DNA from: Propionibacterium cyclohexanicum
GTDB taxonomy: Bacteria; Actinomycetota; Actinomycetes; Propionibacteriales; Propionibacteriaceae
Direction of reading: 5' to 3'
Assembly: GCF_900111365.1 (NCBI RefSeq)
Contig: NZ_FOGZ01000003.1
Coordinates: 87,196-151,195, forward strand
Length of the DNA stretch: 64,000 nucleotides
The notes under the pieces were generated by a model. The model did no database searches. It saw only the letters and a list, made by a program, of their open reading frames with translations, and was not told where the DNA came from. Positions 46,763 through 56,662 of this stretch are shown one piece after another; position 1 is the stretch's first letter; every line of letters begins with the position of its first letter. The position numbers and the translations under genes were made by a program.

Positions 46763-49243
46763 CTAGAGCTTCTCCAGCGGCGCGAATCGCAGGGCGAGCC
46801 GCTTGATCCCGCCCGAGCCGAAGTCCACGTCGGCCTGGGCGCTGTCCCCCGAGCCCTTGGTGGACACCACCGTGCCAAGGCCGAAGGAGGGATGCATGAC
46901 GCGGTCGCCGGCGTCCAGGCTGGGGATCGTGCGTCCGCCGGGCACCTGGCCGCGGCCGGTGCCGAAGACCGGGCCCGAGGGCTCCAGGGAACGCCTCGAG
47001 TCGGCGAGCCGGGCCGAGGCGGTGGTCTGCCAACCGGCAATCCGGCCCGCGGTACGGCGCCAGTCGATGAGCTCCTGTGGGATCTCCTCCAGGAAACGGC
47101 TGGGGGGATTGGCCTGCGGCTTGCCCCACATCGAGCGGACCAGCGCCCGGGTGACGAACAGCCTGCGCCGGGCGCGGGTGACGCCCACATAGGCCAGCCG
47201 GCGTTCCTCGGCGAGTTCGCCCGTCTCGGCCAGGGCTCGAGCGTGGGGAAAGACGCCGTCCTCCATCCCGGTGAGGAAGACCGTGTCGAACTCCAGGCCT
47301 TTCGCGGTGTGCAGTGTCATGAGAGTGACGACCCCCGAGGAGCCCGGCTCGGCATCGGGGATCTGGTCGGAGTCGGCAACCAGGGCGATGCGCTCGAGGA
47401 AGGCACCCAGCGAGTCGTCTGCTTCGGGCATCGCGCCGACCAGCTCGTCGGCCAGTTCGCCCGGATCGGCGTTGGATCCGGTGTCGGCCCGCAGCCCAGC
47501 ATCGAGATCGAGGGTGTGCGCCTGGGCCACGAACTCCTGGGCCACCGCGAGCAGCTCGACGAGGTTCTCCACGCGCGTCTCGTCCTGGGGATCGGTGGAG
47601 GCCTTGAGCTCGTCGACAAGCCCGGAATCCTTGAGCACGGCAGCGAGCACATCATCGGCGGGCGCCCCGGATTCCACGAGTCCGCGAAGGCCGGCCATGA
47701 GCGCACCGAAGGAAGCCACCTGGTTGCGGGAGCGAGTGGCGAGCCCCGGTATCTCCTCGACGCGTTCGATGGCCTGGCCGAAGGTGATCTGCTCACTGGC
47801 AGCGAAGAGCTCGAGCGCCGCCTCGGCCCGGGCCCCGATGCCACGTTTGGGAACGTTGAGGACCCTGCGCACCGAGACGTCGTCGGCCGGGTTGGCGAGC
47901 GCCCGCAGATAGCCCAGCGCGTCGCGGATCTCGCGACGTTCGTAGAAGCGCACCCCGCCGACCACCCGGTAGGGCAGGCCGAGCCTGATGAAGACCTCCT
48001 CCAGCGCCCGCGACTGGGCGTTGGTGCGATAGAAGACGGCGATATCGCGATAGTCGGATTTGCCCTGGTCGTGCAGTGCATCGATCTGCTCGGCGACCCA
48101 GCGCGCCTCGTCGTGCTCGGAGTCGGCCGTGTAGCCGATGACCGCCTCGCCGTCCCCAGCATCGCTCCACAGTCGTTTCGCCGGACGCCCGGAGTTGTGC
48201 TGGATGACCGCATTGGCCGTCGAGAGGATGGTCTGAGTGGACCGGTAGTTCTGTTCCAGCAGAATCGTGCGGGCCCCAGGGAAGTCCTTCTCGAAGTCAA
48301 GGATGTTGCCCACATCGGCGCCACGGAAGGCGTAGATCGACTGGTCGGAATCGCCCACCACCATGAGCTCGGGGGCGCCGATCTGCGGGCCCGACCCGCC
48401 GCCCGCCGCCGGAGCGCACAGCTCGCGGACGAGCATGTACTGGGCGTGGTTGGTGTCCTGGTACTCGTCGACGAGCACATGGCGGAAGCGCCGACGGTAT
48501 TCCTCGCGGATCTCGGGATGGCTGGCCAGCAGGGTGACCGTCACCATGATGAGGTCGTCGAAGTCCACGGCATTGGCGGCCACGAGCCGGCGCTGGTACT
48601 CCGCATAGGCCGCCGCGTGGAGCTGGTCGTTGCCGCTCTCGGCGCGCTCCAGAGTCATGGCAGGGGTCAGCAGCTCGTTCTTGGCATTGCTGACCCAGTT
48701 GACGAGGGCGCGTGGCGCGAAGCGTTTCGTATCGAGATTCTGGTCGCGCAGCACCATGCTCATGAGCCGTTTGGTGTCGGTGTCGTCGTAGATCGAGAAG
48801 CTGCGACGCAGCCCGATCTCGGGGGCCTGTCCCAGCTCGGAACGCAGGATGCGCACGCACGCCGAATGGAAGGTGGACACCCACATGGCCCTCGCCGGCC
48901 GCCCGACCAGCGAGGCCACCCGGCTGCGCATCTCGGCGGCGGCCTTGTTCGTGAAGGTGATGGCGAGAATCGACCCGGGCACGACGCCGCGGTGCTCGAT
49001 GAGCCAGCCGATCCGGCGGGTGAGCACCCGCGTCTTGCCCGAACCGGCACCGGCCACCACGAGCACGGGCCCGCCCTCGTGGACGACGGCCTCGCGCTGC
49101 GGCGGGTTGAGCCCCTCCAGGAGCTGTTGGGCCCGTGCGTCCAGGCAAGGAGCAGGCCCTCCGGTAGCGGCATCGCCAGGCTCGAGGCAGTCGAGTCGCC
49201 TGCCGAACTCGGCGAAGGGATCAGCATTGGTGGGTTCAGTCAT
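46763..49243 (-). CDS. pcrA: ATP-dependent DNA helicase PcrA/UvrD
   Basis: 826 residues. A superfamily 1A 3'-5' helicase for repair and replication-fork clearing. Motif I is VVAGAGSGKTRVLTRRIGWL, motif II VDEYQDTNHAQ, motif III VVGDSDQSIYAFRGADVGNI, and the C-terminal motifs include VTLMTLHTAKGLEFDTVFLT and LAYVGVTRARRRL. The tail VMHPSFGLGTVVSTKGSGDS, with FGSGGIKRLALRFAPLEKL is the small Tudor-like domain that contacts RNA polymerase in PcrA. The start is an ATG at 49243; an N-terminal 20-residue extension precedes the family core. It is convergent with the PucR gene. Confidence 0.96.
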   Translation of the reverse strand: MTEPTNADPFAEFGRRLDCLEPGDAATGGPAPCLDARAQQLLEGLNPPQREAVVHEGGPVLVVAGAGSGKTRVLTRRIGWLIEHRGVVPGSILAITFTNKAAAEMRSRVASLVGRPARAMWVSTFHSACVRILRSELGQAPEIGLRRSFSIYDDTDTKRLMSMVLRDQNLDTKRFAPRALVNWVSNAKNELLTPAMTLERAESGNDQLHAAAYAEYQRRLVAANAVDFDDLIMVTVTLLASHPEIREEYRRRFRHVLVDEYQDTNHAQYMLVRELCAPAAGGGSGPQIGAPELMVVGDSDQSIYAFRGADVGNILDFEKDFPGARTILLEQNYRSTQTILSTANAVIQHNSGRPAKRLWSDAGDGEAVIGYTADSEHDEARWVAEQIDALHDQGKSDYRDIAVFYRTNAQSRALEEVFIRLGLPYRVVGGVRFYERREIRDALGYLRALANPADDVSVRRVLNVPKRGIGARAEAALELFAASEQITFGQAIERVEEIPGLATRSRNQVASFGALMAGLRGLVESGAPADDVLAAVLKDSGLVDELKASTDPQDETRVENLVELLAVAQEFVAQAHTLDLDAGLRADTGSNADPGELADELVGAMPEADDSLGAFLERIALVADSDQIPDAEPGSSGVVTLMTLHTAKGLEFDTVFLTGMEDGVFPHARALAETGELAEERRLAYVGVTRARRRLFVTRALVRSMWGKPQANPPSRFLEEIPQELIDWRRTAGRIAGWQTTASARLADSRRSLEPSGPVFGTGRGQVPGGRTIPSLDAGDRVMHPSFGLGTVVSTKGSGDSAQADVDFGSGGIKRLALRFAPLEKL

Positions 49244-49385
49244 GGCCCCTCAAGACTAGGCGCGCCGGCTCCCCTCGTCCCCCGAGCACTCGCCGCCCAA
49301 GACCTGGCCGGCGCTGGCCCGATTGCTCGCCGCTCACCGCGACCGGGTGAAGGGCATGCCAGTTCGGCGCCAGTACTGTGTGTCC

Positions 49386-50651
49386 ATGCCTGTCACACCC
49401 CGATCCCGCCGCATCATCCGGAACGCCGCACTGGGTCTGTTCGGAGCCCAGTGCGCTGCCGCCGGCACGCTTATGGCGGTCGATGCCGTGCGCAAGCAGC
49501 GGGCCAATCCCCCGGAGTTCCCTCTCAGCGAGACGATGGAGGCACACGCCGGTGACGACCAGCTGTCGGTCTACGGCTATGGGGCGCCGCTGTTCGACGA
49601 CATGATCGAGGCCATCGAGTCGGCCCAGCACAGCGTCTACTTCGAGACCTTCATCTGGAAGGCCGACCCGGTGGGACAGCGGTTCAAGGATGCGCTCATC
49701 GCAGCAGCCGAGCGCGGGGTCGATGTCCATGTGGTCTACGACGTCTTCGCCAACCTGGTGGTCGATCCGCGGTTCTTCCGGATGCCCGACACCGTCCACG
49801 TCAAGCGCCATCCGCTCTTCCAGTCGGCGGCCTTCTGGCGGCTGCGGAACACCGGGCGTGACCACCGCAAACTCCTCGTCGTGGACTCACGGGTCGCCTT
49901 CGTGGGCGGTTTCAATATCGGCGCGCGCTACTCGCACGACTGGCGCGACACCCATGCCCGGGTCATCGGGCCGACCGTGGCGGAGCTGGAGAACGCCTTC
50001 GTCGCCTATTGGAATCTGCGTCCGGCCCACCTGCTGCCCAACCTTCCCAGCTGGAAGCCGTCGACCAAGCCCGAGCTGCCTGCCGTGAAGAACCGCAACT
50101 GGCAGGGCCAGATCGCCATCCAGCGCAATACCCCTCGCTGGGCCGTCTACCCGATCCGCAATATGTATCTGGAAGCCATCGACCGTGCCGAGCGCAATAT
50201 CTGGTTGACGACGGCATATCTCATTCCCGACGAGGACTTCCGGACAGCCCTCGGCAGGGCCGTCGACCGGGGGGTCGACGTGCGGATCATCGTGCCGGCC
50301 GAGTCGAACCATGTGGTCGCCGACTGGCTCTCGCGTGGCTTCTACTCGGGCATGCTGCGCGACGGCATCCACCTGTACCTGTTCCGCGGTGCCATGGTGC
50401 ATGCCAAGACGGCCACCATCGACGGGGTGTGGTCGACCATCGGAACGGCAAATCTCGACCGGCTCAGCCTGCTGGGCAATTACGAGGTGAACGCCGAGAT
50501 CCGCAGCCATGAGGTGGCCGCCGTGCTGGAAAGGCTCTTCCTCACCGACCAATCCAACTGCACCGAGCTCGAGCTGGAGCACTGGGAGAGCCGAAGCCTT
50601 CTCGCGAAGGCCACCGAGATCCTGCTCGCACCGTGGCGCCCGCTGTTCTGA
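49386..50651 (+). CDS. phospholipase D-like protein, cardiolipin synthase type
   Basis: 421 residues from the ATG at 49386. Two HKD motifs are seen: DHRKLLVVDSRVAFVGGFN and VHAKTATIDGVWSTIGTANL. One N-terminal hydrophobic segment (LGLFGAQCAAAGTLMAV) anchors it, so it probably makes cardiolipin from phosphatidylglycerol or remodels lipid at the membrane. There is only one membrane helix rather than the two of E. coli ClsA. Codons upstream in frame extend to 49323 but lack a good ribosome binding site. It is followed convergently by the response-regulator gene. Confidence 0.9.
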   Translation: MPVTPRSRRIIRNAALGLFGAQCAAAGTLMAVDAVRKQRANPPEFPLSETMEAHAGDDQLSVYGYGAPLFDDMIEAIESAQHSVYFETFIWKADPVGQRFKDALIAAAERGVDVHVVYDVFANLVVDPRFFRMPDTVHVKRHPLFQSAAFWRLRNTGRDHRKLLVVDSRVAFVGGFNIGARYSHDWRDTHARVIGPTVAELENAFVAYWNLRPAHLLPNLPSWKPSTKPELPAVKNRNWQGQIAIQRNTPRWAVYPIRNMYLEAIDRAERNIWLTTAYLIPDEDFRTALGRAVDRGVDVRIIVPAESNHVVADWLSRGFYSGMLRDGIHLYLFRGAMVHAKTATIDGVWSTIGTANLDRLSLLGNYEVNAEIRSHEVAAVLERLFLTDQSNCTELELEHWESRSLLAKATEILLAPWRPLF

Positions 50652-50663
50652 GCCGGTCCGCCC

Positions 50664-51365
50664 TCAGACCAGCTTGCGGTCAGTGGCCCATTTGGTGAGC
50701 TCGTGACGGTTCGACAGCTGCAGCTTGCGCAGCACGCTGGACACGTGGGTCTCGACCGTCTTGATCGAGATGAACAGCTCACGGGCCACCTCCTTGTAGG
50801 TGTAGCCGCGCGCAATGAGCTTCATGACCTCACGTTCGCGCTGGCTGAGCCGGTCGAGATCCTCGTCCACCGACTCCACCGAGATGGATCCGCTGAACGC
50901 ATCGAGCACGAAACCCGCCAGCCGCGGGCTGAACACCGCATCTCCGGTCGCCACCCGGTCGATGGCCTCCACCAGTTCGGGGGTGCTGATCGACTTGGTG
51001 ACATAGCCGCGGGCCCCGGCCCGGATGACGCCGATGACGTCCTCGGCGGCATCGGAGACCGACAGCGCGAGGAAGGTGACCTCCGGCGCGCTGCGATGCA
51101 CCTGGGAGACCACCTCGGCTCCCCCGCCGCCGGGCAGATGCACGTCGAGCAGGACGACATCGGGCCTGGCCTGGAGGATCACGGCGACAGAGCTCGCGAC
51201 GTCCTCGCCCTCACCGACCACGTCGACCAGCTCGGGGGAGGCGCTGGTCAGCTCGTGGCGCACCCCAGCCCGGAAGATCGCATGGTCATCGACGAGGACT
51301 ACCCGCCAAGGGCCCTCGTGGTCTTCGCCGCCGGTTTCTACCAGCGGTTGCGGAACATCGCTCAT
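50664..51365 (-). CDS. NarL/LuxR-family response regulator
   Basis: 233 residues. The receiver domain shows VVLVDDHAIFRAGVRHEL with the acidic pair, phosphoacceptor Asp in PDVVLLDVHLPGGGGAE, and TKS/Lys in YVTKSISTPELVEA. The LuxR helix-turn-helix is LSQREREVMKLIARGYTYKE and onward to VETHVSSVLRKLQL. Its start overlaps the kinase stop (ATGA, 51362-51365). It should act with the PspC-domain kinase on the divergent pspC-type operon at 52912. Confidence 0.94.
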   Translation of the reverse strand: MSDVPQPLVETGGEDHEGPWRVVLVDDHAIFRAGVRHELTSASPELVDVVGEGEDVASSVAVILQARPDVVLLDVHLPGGGGAEVVSQVHRSAPEVTFLALSVSDAAEDVIGVIRAGARGYVTKSISTPELVEAIDRVATGDAVFSPRLAGFVLDAFSGSISVESVDEDLDRLSQREREVMKLIARGYTYKEVARELFISIKTVETHVSSVLRKLQLSNRHELTKWATDRKLV

Positions 51366-52735
51366 CGCGGCATCTCCAATCTCACTTCGGTACCCTCGCC
51401 GGGCGCCGTGCGCACCCGGGCAGAACCACCGTGCCGCTCCATGCGCTCCACGATCGATCTTTTCACACCCATCCGGTCGTCCTTGATGTCCGAGAGCTCG
51501 AATCCGGCGCCACGATCACGGACGAAGACCTCGACGCGCTCGTCGTCCACCTCCGCGTAGACGTCGATGCGGTTGGCCCCTGAGTGCTTCGCGGCATTGG
51601 TCATGGCCTCCCGGGCAGCCTGGATGGTGGCTGTCAGGCCGTCGGTGACCGGCGCATCCCCCACGCAGACCACCTCGATGGGGACGCCACGCTCGTCCTC
51701 CACCTCGCTTCCAGCAGCCACCAGCGCGGCGTGGAAGGTCTTAGGGCCGGGATTGTCGGCATACAACCAGGAGCGCAGCTCCCGTTCCTGGCGGCGCGCG
51801 AGGCTGGCGACCGCCTTGGGGTCGTCGGCCTGGCGCTGGATGAGCGCCAGGGTCTGCAGCACGGAGTCATGCAGGTGCGCCGCCATGTCGGCCCGGGCGT
51901 CGGCGAGCAGCTTCTCCTCGCGGGCCTGGTTGAGACTGGTACGCATCTGGTTGATCCACGGCGCAGCGACGACACAGAAACCCACCAGGGTCAACGCCGC
52001 GACTGCCAGCACCGAGGGCAGGTTCGGCCCGCTGACCTGGCTATAGGCCACCAACCACACGGCCGCGCCGACCATCGACATGCCGGCCGCCATCCGAAGC
52101 GCCGAGGCCCAGCGAGCCCCGCTCACCAGCGGGGCAAGCCAGCGCGGCGTCGCCTCGTCACGCTCGGCGGGTGTGTCCGCCTGACGCCAGACCAAGGCCA
52201 CGCCCACCGCGGCCAGAGCGATCGGCCAGAAGAAGGCGTTGCCGGGGCCGAAGCCGATCTGCCTGCCCGCCAGCATGAGGCCGACGCACAGCGCCACGAC
52301 GGCAACGACGCTCACCGTCGCCTGGGCACTTCTCGCCCGTGGGGTGCGCCGCATATCGGCATGCCGGGCAGCGGCCAGTCCGGGAGCCTCCGGCGCGGGG
52401 GGCTCATCGGGAAGCAGCACCCACAGCGCGGCATAGACGACGACGCCGAGATAGTCGGCCATTGCCAAGAAGACGACGCACAGACGCACGACCCAGACCG
52501 GCCAGCCCAGGTGCACCGCGACGCCGGTGCAGACCCCGCCCAGCCAGCGTCCCTCGTGGCGTCGCACCAACGCAGGACGCTCGGGAAGGCGACGGCCCAC
52601 GGGGCTCGCGCCACCGCCCGGGCTCGCACCATCCAGCGGGCTCGCGCCATCCAGCGGGCTCGCGCCACCACCCGCGCCGCTCACCTGCCCGGCCGGGCCG
52701 CGACCGCTGCCTGTGCCGGCATCGCTGCTCGTCAC
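51362..52735 (-). CDS. PspC-domain sensor histidine kinase
   Basis: 457 residues from the GTG at 52735, with GGGGGAGG upstream. The N-terminus is Gly/Ala/Ser/Pro-rich with degenerate hexapeptide repeats (SPLDGA type, encoded by an 18-bp repeat around 52610-52680), followed by a PspC domain (LVRRHEGRWLGGVCTGVAVH, GVVVYAALWVLLPDE), several membrane helices, a HisKA_3 site (RADMAAHLHDSVLQTLALIQ with the phosphorylated His) and an HATPase domain (AAREAMTNAAKHSGANRIDV, FVRDRGAGFELSD). The layout is that of LiaS-like envelope-stress kinases in actinobacteria. Confidence 0.92.
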   Translation of the reverse strand: MTSSDAGTGSGRGPAGQVSGAGGGASPLDGASPLDGASPGGGASPVGRRLPERPALVRRHEGRWLGGVCTGVAVHLGWPVWVVRLCVVFLAMADYLGVVVYAALWVLLPDEPPAPEAPGLAAARHADMRRTPRARSAQATVSVVAVVALCVGLMLAGRQIGFGPGNAFFWPIALAAVGVALVWRQADTPAERDEATPRWLAPLVSGARWASALRMAAGMSMVGAAVWLVAYSQVSGPNLPSVLAVAALTLVGFCVVAAPWINQMRTSLNQAREEKLLADARADMAAHLHDSVLQTLALIQRQADDPKAVASLARRQERELRSWLYADNPGPKTFHAALVAAGSEVEDERGVPIEVVCVGDAPVTDGLTATIQAAREAMTNAAKHSGANRIDVYAEVDDERVEVFVRDRGAGFELSDIKDDRMGVKRSIVERMERHGGSARVRTAPGEGTEVRLEMPR

Positions 52736-52911
52736 CGTGCCACCTCCCCCGCCGAGTTCTCCGATTGTCCGGGCTCACCAATCAAGACTCCCACGTCTGC
52801 CACCCGATCCGAATCCGCCTGGCTGCGCACGGTCCGGCAGGACTGCAAGTGGGGGTGGGTTCAGGGTGAGGCCGCATGGGCGGCTCCAGAGCCACGCGCC
52901 AGACTTGAGCC

Positions 52912-54006
52912 ATGTCCTTGCCCGCCCCGCACCGTGGCCGCACCGGCCCAGTGCGCACCGGCGGAGACCGCCCTCGGACCAGAAGCCGGCCCGGCCTGGT
53001 TCGCGACCCGCAGCGCGGGTACACCGGCGGGCTGTGCCAGGCGGTGGCACAGCGCTACGGCATCGATCCGATGCTCGTACGGGTGCTCGCCATCGTCCTG
53101 GCGCTGAGCTCGGGACTCGGGGTGGGACTCTATGTGACCGTCTGGTCGCTCACACCGGCGGTGAACCAGCGCGACGCCCCGCTCGACCGCATCCTTCCCG
53201 GTGCGCGCAGATGGGGACCCACCAGTGTCCTGGTCTACGCCGTGACGATCACCGGGGTCGTCGTCATCCTCGTGGGGCAGGTGACTCCACTGGGCTGGTG
53301 GCCGGCCATCGTCTTGCTGCTCGCCTGGCTCGCAGTGCGTCACCTCGGCCGCCAGCCCACCGTGGCCGCCCGTCCTGCGGGGCTGATGGGCCACGGACGC
53401 GGCGGCGGTCGCGCTCTGAGCGTCGTCACATGGGCGAGCCTGCTGGTCGCTGGGCTGGCGGCGGTCGCGGCGGCGGCGAGCGCCCCGCGCTGGACGACCC
53501 TGTCGCGGCTGTTGTGCGGTGCCGCTGCCGCGCTGCTCGTGGTGGGGCTCGGCCTGGTGGTGGGCTCGAGGTGGGGGCTCTCGCGGATCTTGCGCAGTAC
53601 CGGCATCGTGCTCGGCGCGGTGGTGCTCTCCCTCGACGCCCCTTATCTCGTCGTGTCGAGCGCCTCGAGCCGCGCCACGACCCTGCGCTACGCCGACGCC
53701 GCCGCCTTACCCAGCGGGCCGCTGGTCATCCACGACGCCGAGGCGCGTATCGACCTCAGCGCGCTGCAGGGCGCCCAGCCGCTCAGTGTCAGCCTGCAGG
53801 CCAGCAATGCGGTCATCCACCTCATCACTCCGGCCGGCCGTCCGGTGCAGATCAGCTTCGAGTGCACGGCGGCCCAGGTGCGGATACCGGGCGCTTCGGG
53901 CTGCAGCGGGATGGGCTCGGGGCACTGGAGCCGCGGCGGAGGAACCGGTGGGCCCCTGCAGATCTATCTGAACGCGCGTGGCTCGGACGTGCAGGTGACA
54001 CCATGA
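52912..54006 (+). CDS. PspC-domain membrane protein
   Basis: 364 residues. A basic N-terminus, then a PspC domain (VRDPQRGYTGGLCQAVAQRY, GIDPMLVRVLAIVLALSSGL), several further membrane helices, and a C-terminal extracytoplasmic region of about 120 residues (TLRYADAAALPSGPLVIHDA) ending QVTP with a small Cys pair. It is divergent from the kinase and likely a target of the two-component system. Its stop overlaps the ATG of the next small gene by four bases (54003-54006). Confidence 0.87.
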   Translation: MSLPAPHRGRTGPVRTGGDRPRTRSRPGLVRDPQRGYTGGLCQAVAQRYGIDPMLVRVLAIVLALSSGLGVGLYVTVWSLTPAVNQRDAPLDRILPGARRWGPTSVLVYAVTITGVVVILVGQVTPLGWWPAIVLLLAWLAVRHLGRQPTVAARPAGLMGHGRGGGRALSVVTWASLLVAGLAAVAAAASAPRWTTLSRLLCGAAAALLVVGLGLVVGSRWGLSRILRSTGIVLGAVVLSLDAPYLVVSSASSRATTLRYADAAALPSGPLVIHDAEARIDLSALQGAQPLSVSLQASNAVIHLITPAGRPVQISFECTAAQVRIPGASGCSGMGSGHWSRGGGTGGPLQIYLNARGSDVQVTP

Positions 54007-54206
54007 AAGTGCATCGACGCAGCGCGCCACGTCCGGCAGAGATCGGCTCGGCACTTGTCTGGGGCCTGCTGTTCATCGCCATCGCCGTCATGGCGCTGCT
54101 GGTCGCCACCGGAGAACTGAATACCTCCTCGCTTCGCTATCTACTTCCGGCGACACTCATCGTGGCCGGGGCGCTGGGGCTCCTGGTGAGCCGCCCGCGC
54201 CGCTGA
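54003..54206 (+). CDS. small membrane protein of the PspC operon
   Basis: 67 residues: a basic N-terminus (MKVHRRSAPRPAEIGSALVW) and two hydrophobic segments (ALVWGLLFIAIAVMALLVA and YLLPATLIVAGALGLLVS) ending in RPRR. The ATGA overlap with the PspC-domain gene supports the start and co-expression. No known family name; small two-helix proteins of this kind accompany PspC genes in actinobacteria. Confidence 0.8.
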   Translation: MKVHRRSAPRPAEIGSALVWGLLFIAIAVMALLVATGELNTSSLRYLLPATLIVAGALGLLVSRPRR

Positions 54207-54264
54207 GGAAGATCACCGACCGGCCCCTGCCGGTCCGGTCCACACTAGGGAGAGGAAAACCACC

Positions 54265-54567
54265 ATGAGCGAACGCAAGCTTGTCAGGAGCAGGGATCAC
54301 CGAATGATCGCCGGAGTCGCCGGCGGTATCGGGGAGTATCTGAACATCGATGCCAATATCGTGCGCCTGGCCTTCGTGCTCGTCGCCGTGTTCACCTTTG
54401 GAACCGCCCTGCTGCTGTACGTGGCGGGCTGGCTGCTGCTGCCCGACGAGAAGGACGGCGTGCGCGGCTTCGACGAGGTCCGCGAGCGTATCCAGGACTT
54501 CCAGCACGGGCGCTCCCGGCGCGACGACCCGAACCAGGACACCTTCGATCCCTACGCGGAGAAGTGA
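54265..54567 (+). CDS. small PspC-domain protein
   Basis: 100 residues. The PspC domain spans almost all of it: KLVRSRDHRMIAGVAGGIGE, YLNIDANIVRLAFVLVAVFT, then YVAGWLLLPDE and an acidic/basic tail (RRDDPNQDTFDPYAEK). One or two membrane helices. GGGAGAGGAAA precedes the ATG at 54265. It is the third gene of the envelope-stress-type set; PspC homologues help regulate or anchor phage-shock responses. Confidence 0.9.
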   Translation: MSERKLVRSRDHRMIAGVAGGIGEYLNIDANIVRLAFVLVAVFTFGTALLLYVAGWLLLPDEKDGVRGFDEVRERIQDFQHGRSRRDDPNQDTFDPYAEK

Positions 54568-54667
54568 GAGGCACAGGCCCGCGCGGCCCACGGACGCTCA
54601 GTGCACCGGGCCGCGCAGGACTGTCCCCTCGCCGCTCACGAAGCGGCCGGCGAGCCGGGCCGGCCCC

Positions 54668-56221
54668 TCACTCCCATTCGATGGTGGCCGGTGGCTTGCT
54701 CGTCACGTCGAGCACGACACGGTTGATCTGGCGGCATTCGTTGGTGATCCGGGTGCTGATTCTCTCCAGCAACTCATAGGGCAACCGCGACCAGTCGGCC
54801 GTCATGGCGTCCTCGCTCGTTACCGGGCGCAGCACGATCGGATAGCCGTAGGTGCGTCCGTCGCCCTGCACCCCGACCGAGCGCACCTGGGCAAGCAGAA
54901 CCACCGGCATTTGCCAGACCTGGCGGTCCAGGCCAGCCGCGCTCAGCTCCTCGCGGGCGATGGCATCGGCGTCCCTCAGCAGATCGAGGCGTTCGCGGGT
55001 GACCTCGCCGATGATGCGGATGGCCAGTCCGGGACCGGGGAAGGGCTGGCGCCACACCATCGAGTCGGGCAGGCCGAGTTCGGTGCCCACTGCCCGCACC
55101 TCGTCCTTGAACAGGGTGCGCAGCGGCTCGATGAGCGTGAACTGCAGGTCCTCGGGCAGGCCGCCCACATTGTGGTGGCTCTTGATGGTGGCGGCGCCGT
55201 CGCCTCCGCCGGACTCGACGACATCGGGGTACAAGGTGCCCTGCACGAGGAAGTCGATGCCCTTGTCCCCGGCGATCCCGCGGGCGGCATCCTCGAAGCT
55301 GCGGATGAACTCGCGGCCGATGGTCTTGCGCTTGGTCTCCGGATCGCTGATGCCTTCCAGGGCTGCCAGGAAACGCTCGGATTCCTCGGCCACGACAAGA
55401 TCGACGCCGGTGACGTCGACGAAGTCGTGCTTGACCTGCTCGGCCTCGCCCTTGCGCAAGAGACCGTGGTCGACGAAGACGCAGGTGAGCTGATCGCCGA
55501 CCGCGCGCTGCACCAGCGCCGCCGCCACCGCCGAGTCGACGCCGCCGGACAGCGCGCACAGTACCCGCCGGTCCCCGACCTCCGCGCGGATCGCGGCCAC
55601 CTGGTCGTCGACGATCGAGCTGCTCGTCCAATCGCCTGTGCAGCCCGCGATATCGAACAGGAAGTGCTCGAGCACCTGCTGGCCGTGCACGGTGTGCGCC
55701 ACCTCGGGATGCCACTGCACACCGGCCAGCTTCAGCTCGGCGTTCTCGAAGGCGGCCACCGGCGCGCCGATGCTGCTGGCCAGCGTCGTGAACCCGGCCG
55801 GCGCGGCGGTGACCGCATCGCCATGGCTCATCCACACCGGCTCCGTCGGCTCGAGTCCGGCAAGGAGCGCGCCGGCCTGCCGGACACTGACACCGGTGCG
55901 GCCGAACTCGGATTCACCGGTCTGGCGCGCCTGCCCGCCAAGGGCGACGGCCATCGCTTGGAACCCGTAGCAGATGCCCAGGACCGGGACCCCTGCGGAG
56001 AACAGTGCCGGGTCGACCTGCGGGGCACCCTCGGCGTAGACCGACGCCGGGCCACCGGACAGGATCACGGCCGTGGGGCGGCGGGCGGCCAGCTCCGAGA
56101 CGGAGAGCGTGTGGGGCACGATCTCGGAATAGACATGTGCTTCGCGGACGCGCCGGGCGATGAGCTGCGCGTACTGCGCACCGTAGTCGACAACCAGCAC
56201 AAGATCATGGCTTGTGGGCAT
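54668..56221 (-). CDS. guaA: GMP synthase (glutamine-hydrolysing)
   Basis: 517 residues. It converts XMP to GMP. The glutamine amidotransferase domain has the catalytic Cys in [20 protein letters not shown] and His/Glu in [14 protein letters not shown]; the ATP pyrophosphatase loop is [15 protein letters not shown]; the C-terminal dimerisation part includes [20 protein letters not shown] and ends PPATIEWE, the normal end. It is convergent with the small PspC gene and belongs to the minus-strand purine block. Confidence 0.97.
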   Translation of the reverse strand: MPTSHDLVLVVDYGAQYAQLIARRVREAHVYSEIVPHTLSVSELAARRPTAVILSGGPASVYAEGAPQVDPALFSAGVPVLGICYGFQAMAVALGGQARQTGESEFGRTGVSVRQAGALLAGLEPTEPVWMSHGDAVTAAPAGFTTLASSIGAPVAAFENAELKLAGVQWHPEVAHTVHGQQVLEHFLFDIAGCTGDWTSSSIVDDQVAAIRAEVGDRRVLCALSGGVDSAVAAALVQRAVGDQLTCVFVDHGLLRKGEAEQVKHDFVDVTGVDLVVAEESERFLAALEGISDPETKRKTIGREFIRSFEDAARGIAGDKGIDFLVQGTLYPDVVESGGGDGAATIKSHHNVGGLPEDLQFTLIEPLRTLFKDEVRAVGTELGLPDSMVWRQPFPGPGLAIRIIGEVTRERLDLLRDADAIAREELSAAGLDRQVWQMPVVLLAQVRSVGVQGDGRTYGYPIVLRPVTSEDAMTADWSRLPYELLERISTRITNECRQINRVVLDVTSKPPATIEWE

Positions 56222-56306
56222 GGGGCGATTCTATGGCTCCGGACGCCGGCCCCCGGAATCGGGCCGGGCCGGCATGGCACGCCTCATCGGGGCAGGCCGG
56301 CCTTGC

Positions 56307-56651
56307 TCAGCCCTGGCAGCCGATCTCGGTGTGGTGGCGAACGACCTCGGAGACGATGAAGTTGAGCAGCTTCTCGGCGAACTCCGGATCGAGATGGGAG
56401 TCCTCCGCCAGCCGGCGCATCCGGGCGATCTGCGCCTTCTCGCGCGCCGGGTCCGAGGCGGGCAGGCCGAGCTCAGCCTTGAGCACCCCGACCCGCTGGG
56501 TGATCTGGAAACGCTCGGCCATGATGTGGATGACCGCGGCATCGAGATTGTCGATGCTCTTGCGGAACTCGAGGAGCTCCGGGGGAACCCCGCTGCCGCT
56601 GCCCGTCTCATCGATGATCGCCTCGCTGCGAGGCAGTTCCTGGCCCGGCAT
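56307..56651 (-). CDS. chorismate mutase (AroQ type)
   Basis: 114 residues. The all-helical AroQ fold: LEFRKSIDNLDAAVIHIMAE, RFQITQRVGVLKAELGLPAS, DPAREKAQIARMRRLAEDSH. It makes prephenate from chorismate for Phe and Tyr synthesis. A polar N-terminus of about 25 residues precedes the fold. The gene lies 11 bases after the guaB3 stop, so probably in one transcript with the IMP dehydrogenase-like gene and guaA. Confidence 0.9.
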   Translation of the reverse strand: MPGQELPRSEAIIDETGSGSGVPPELLEFRKSIDNLDAAVIHIMAERFQITQRVGVLKAELGLPASDPAREKAQIARMRRLAEDSHLDPEFAEKLLNFIVSEVVRHHTEIGCQG

Positions 56652-56662
56652 GACTCCCCCGT

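Noticed and set aside
46259..49555. Open frame of 1098 codons on the plus strand overlapping pcrA
   Set aside because: It has no family features; PcrA on the other strand accounts for the region.
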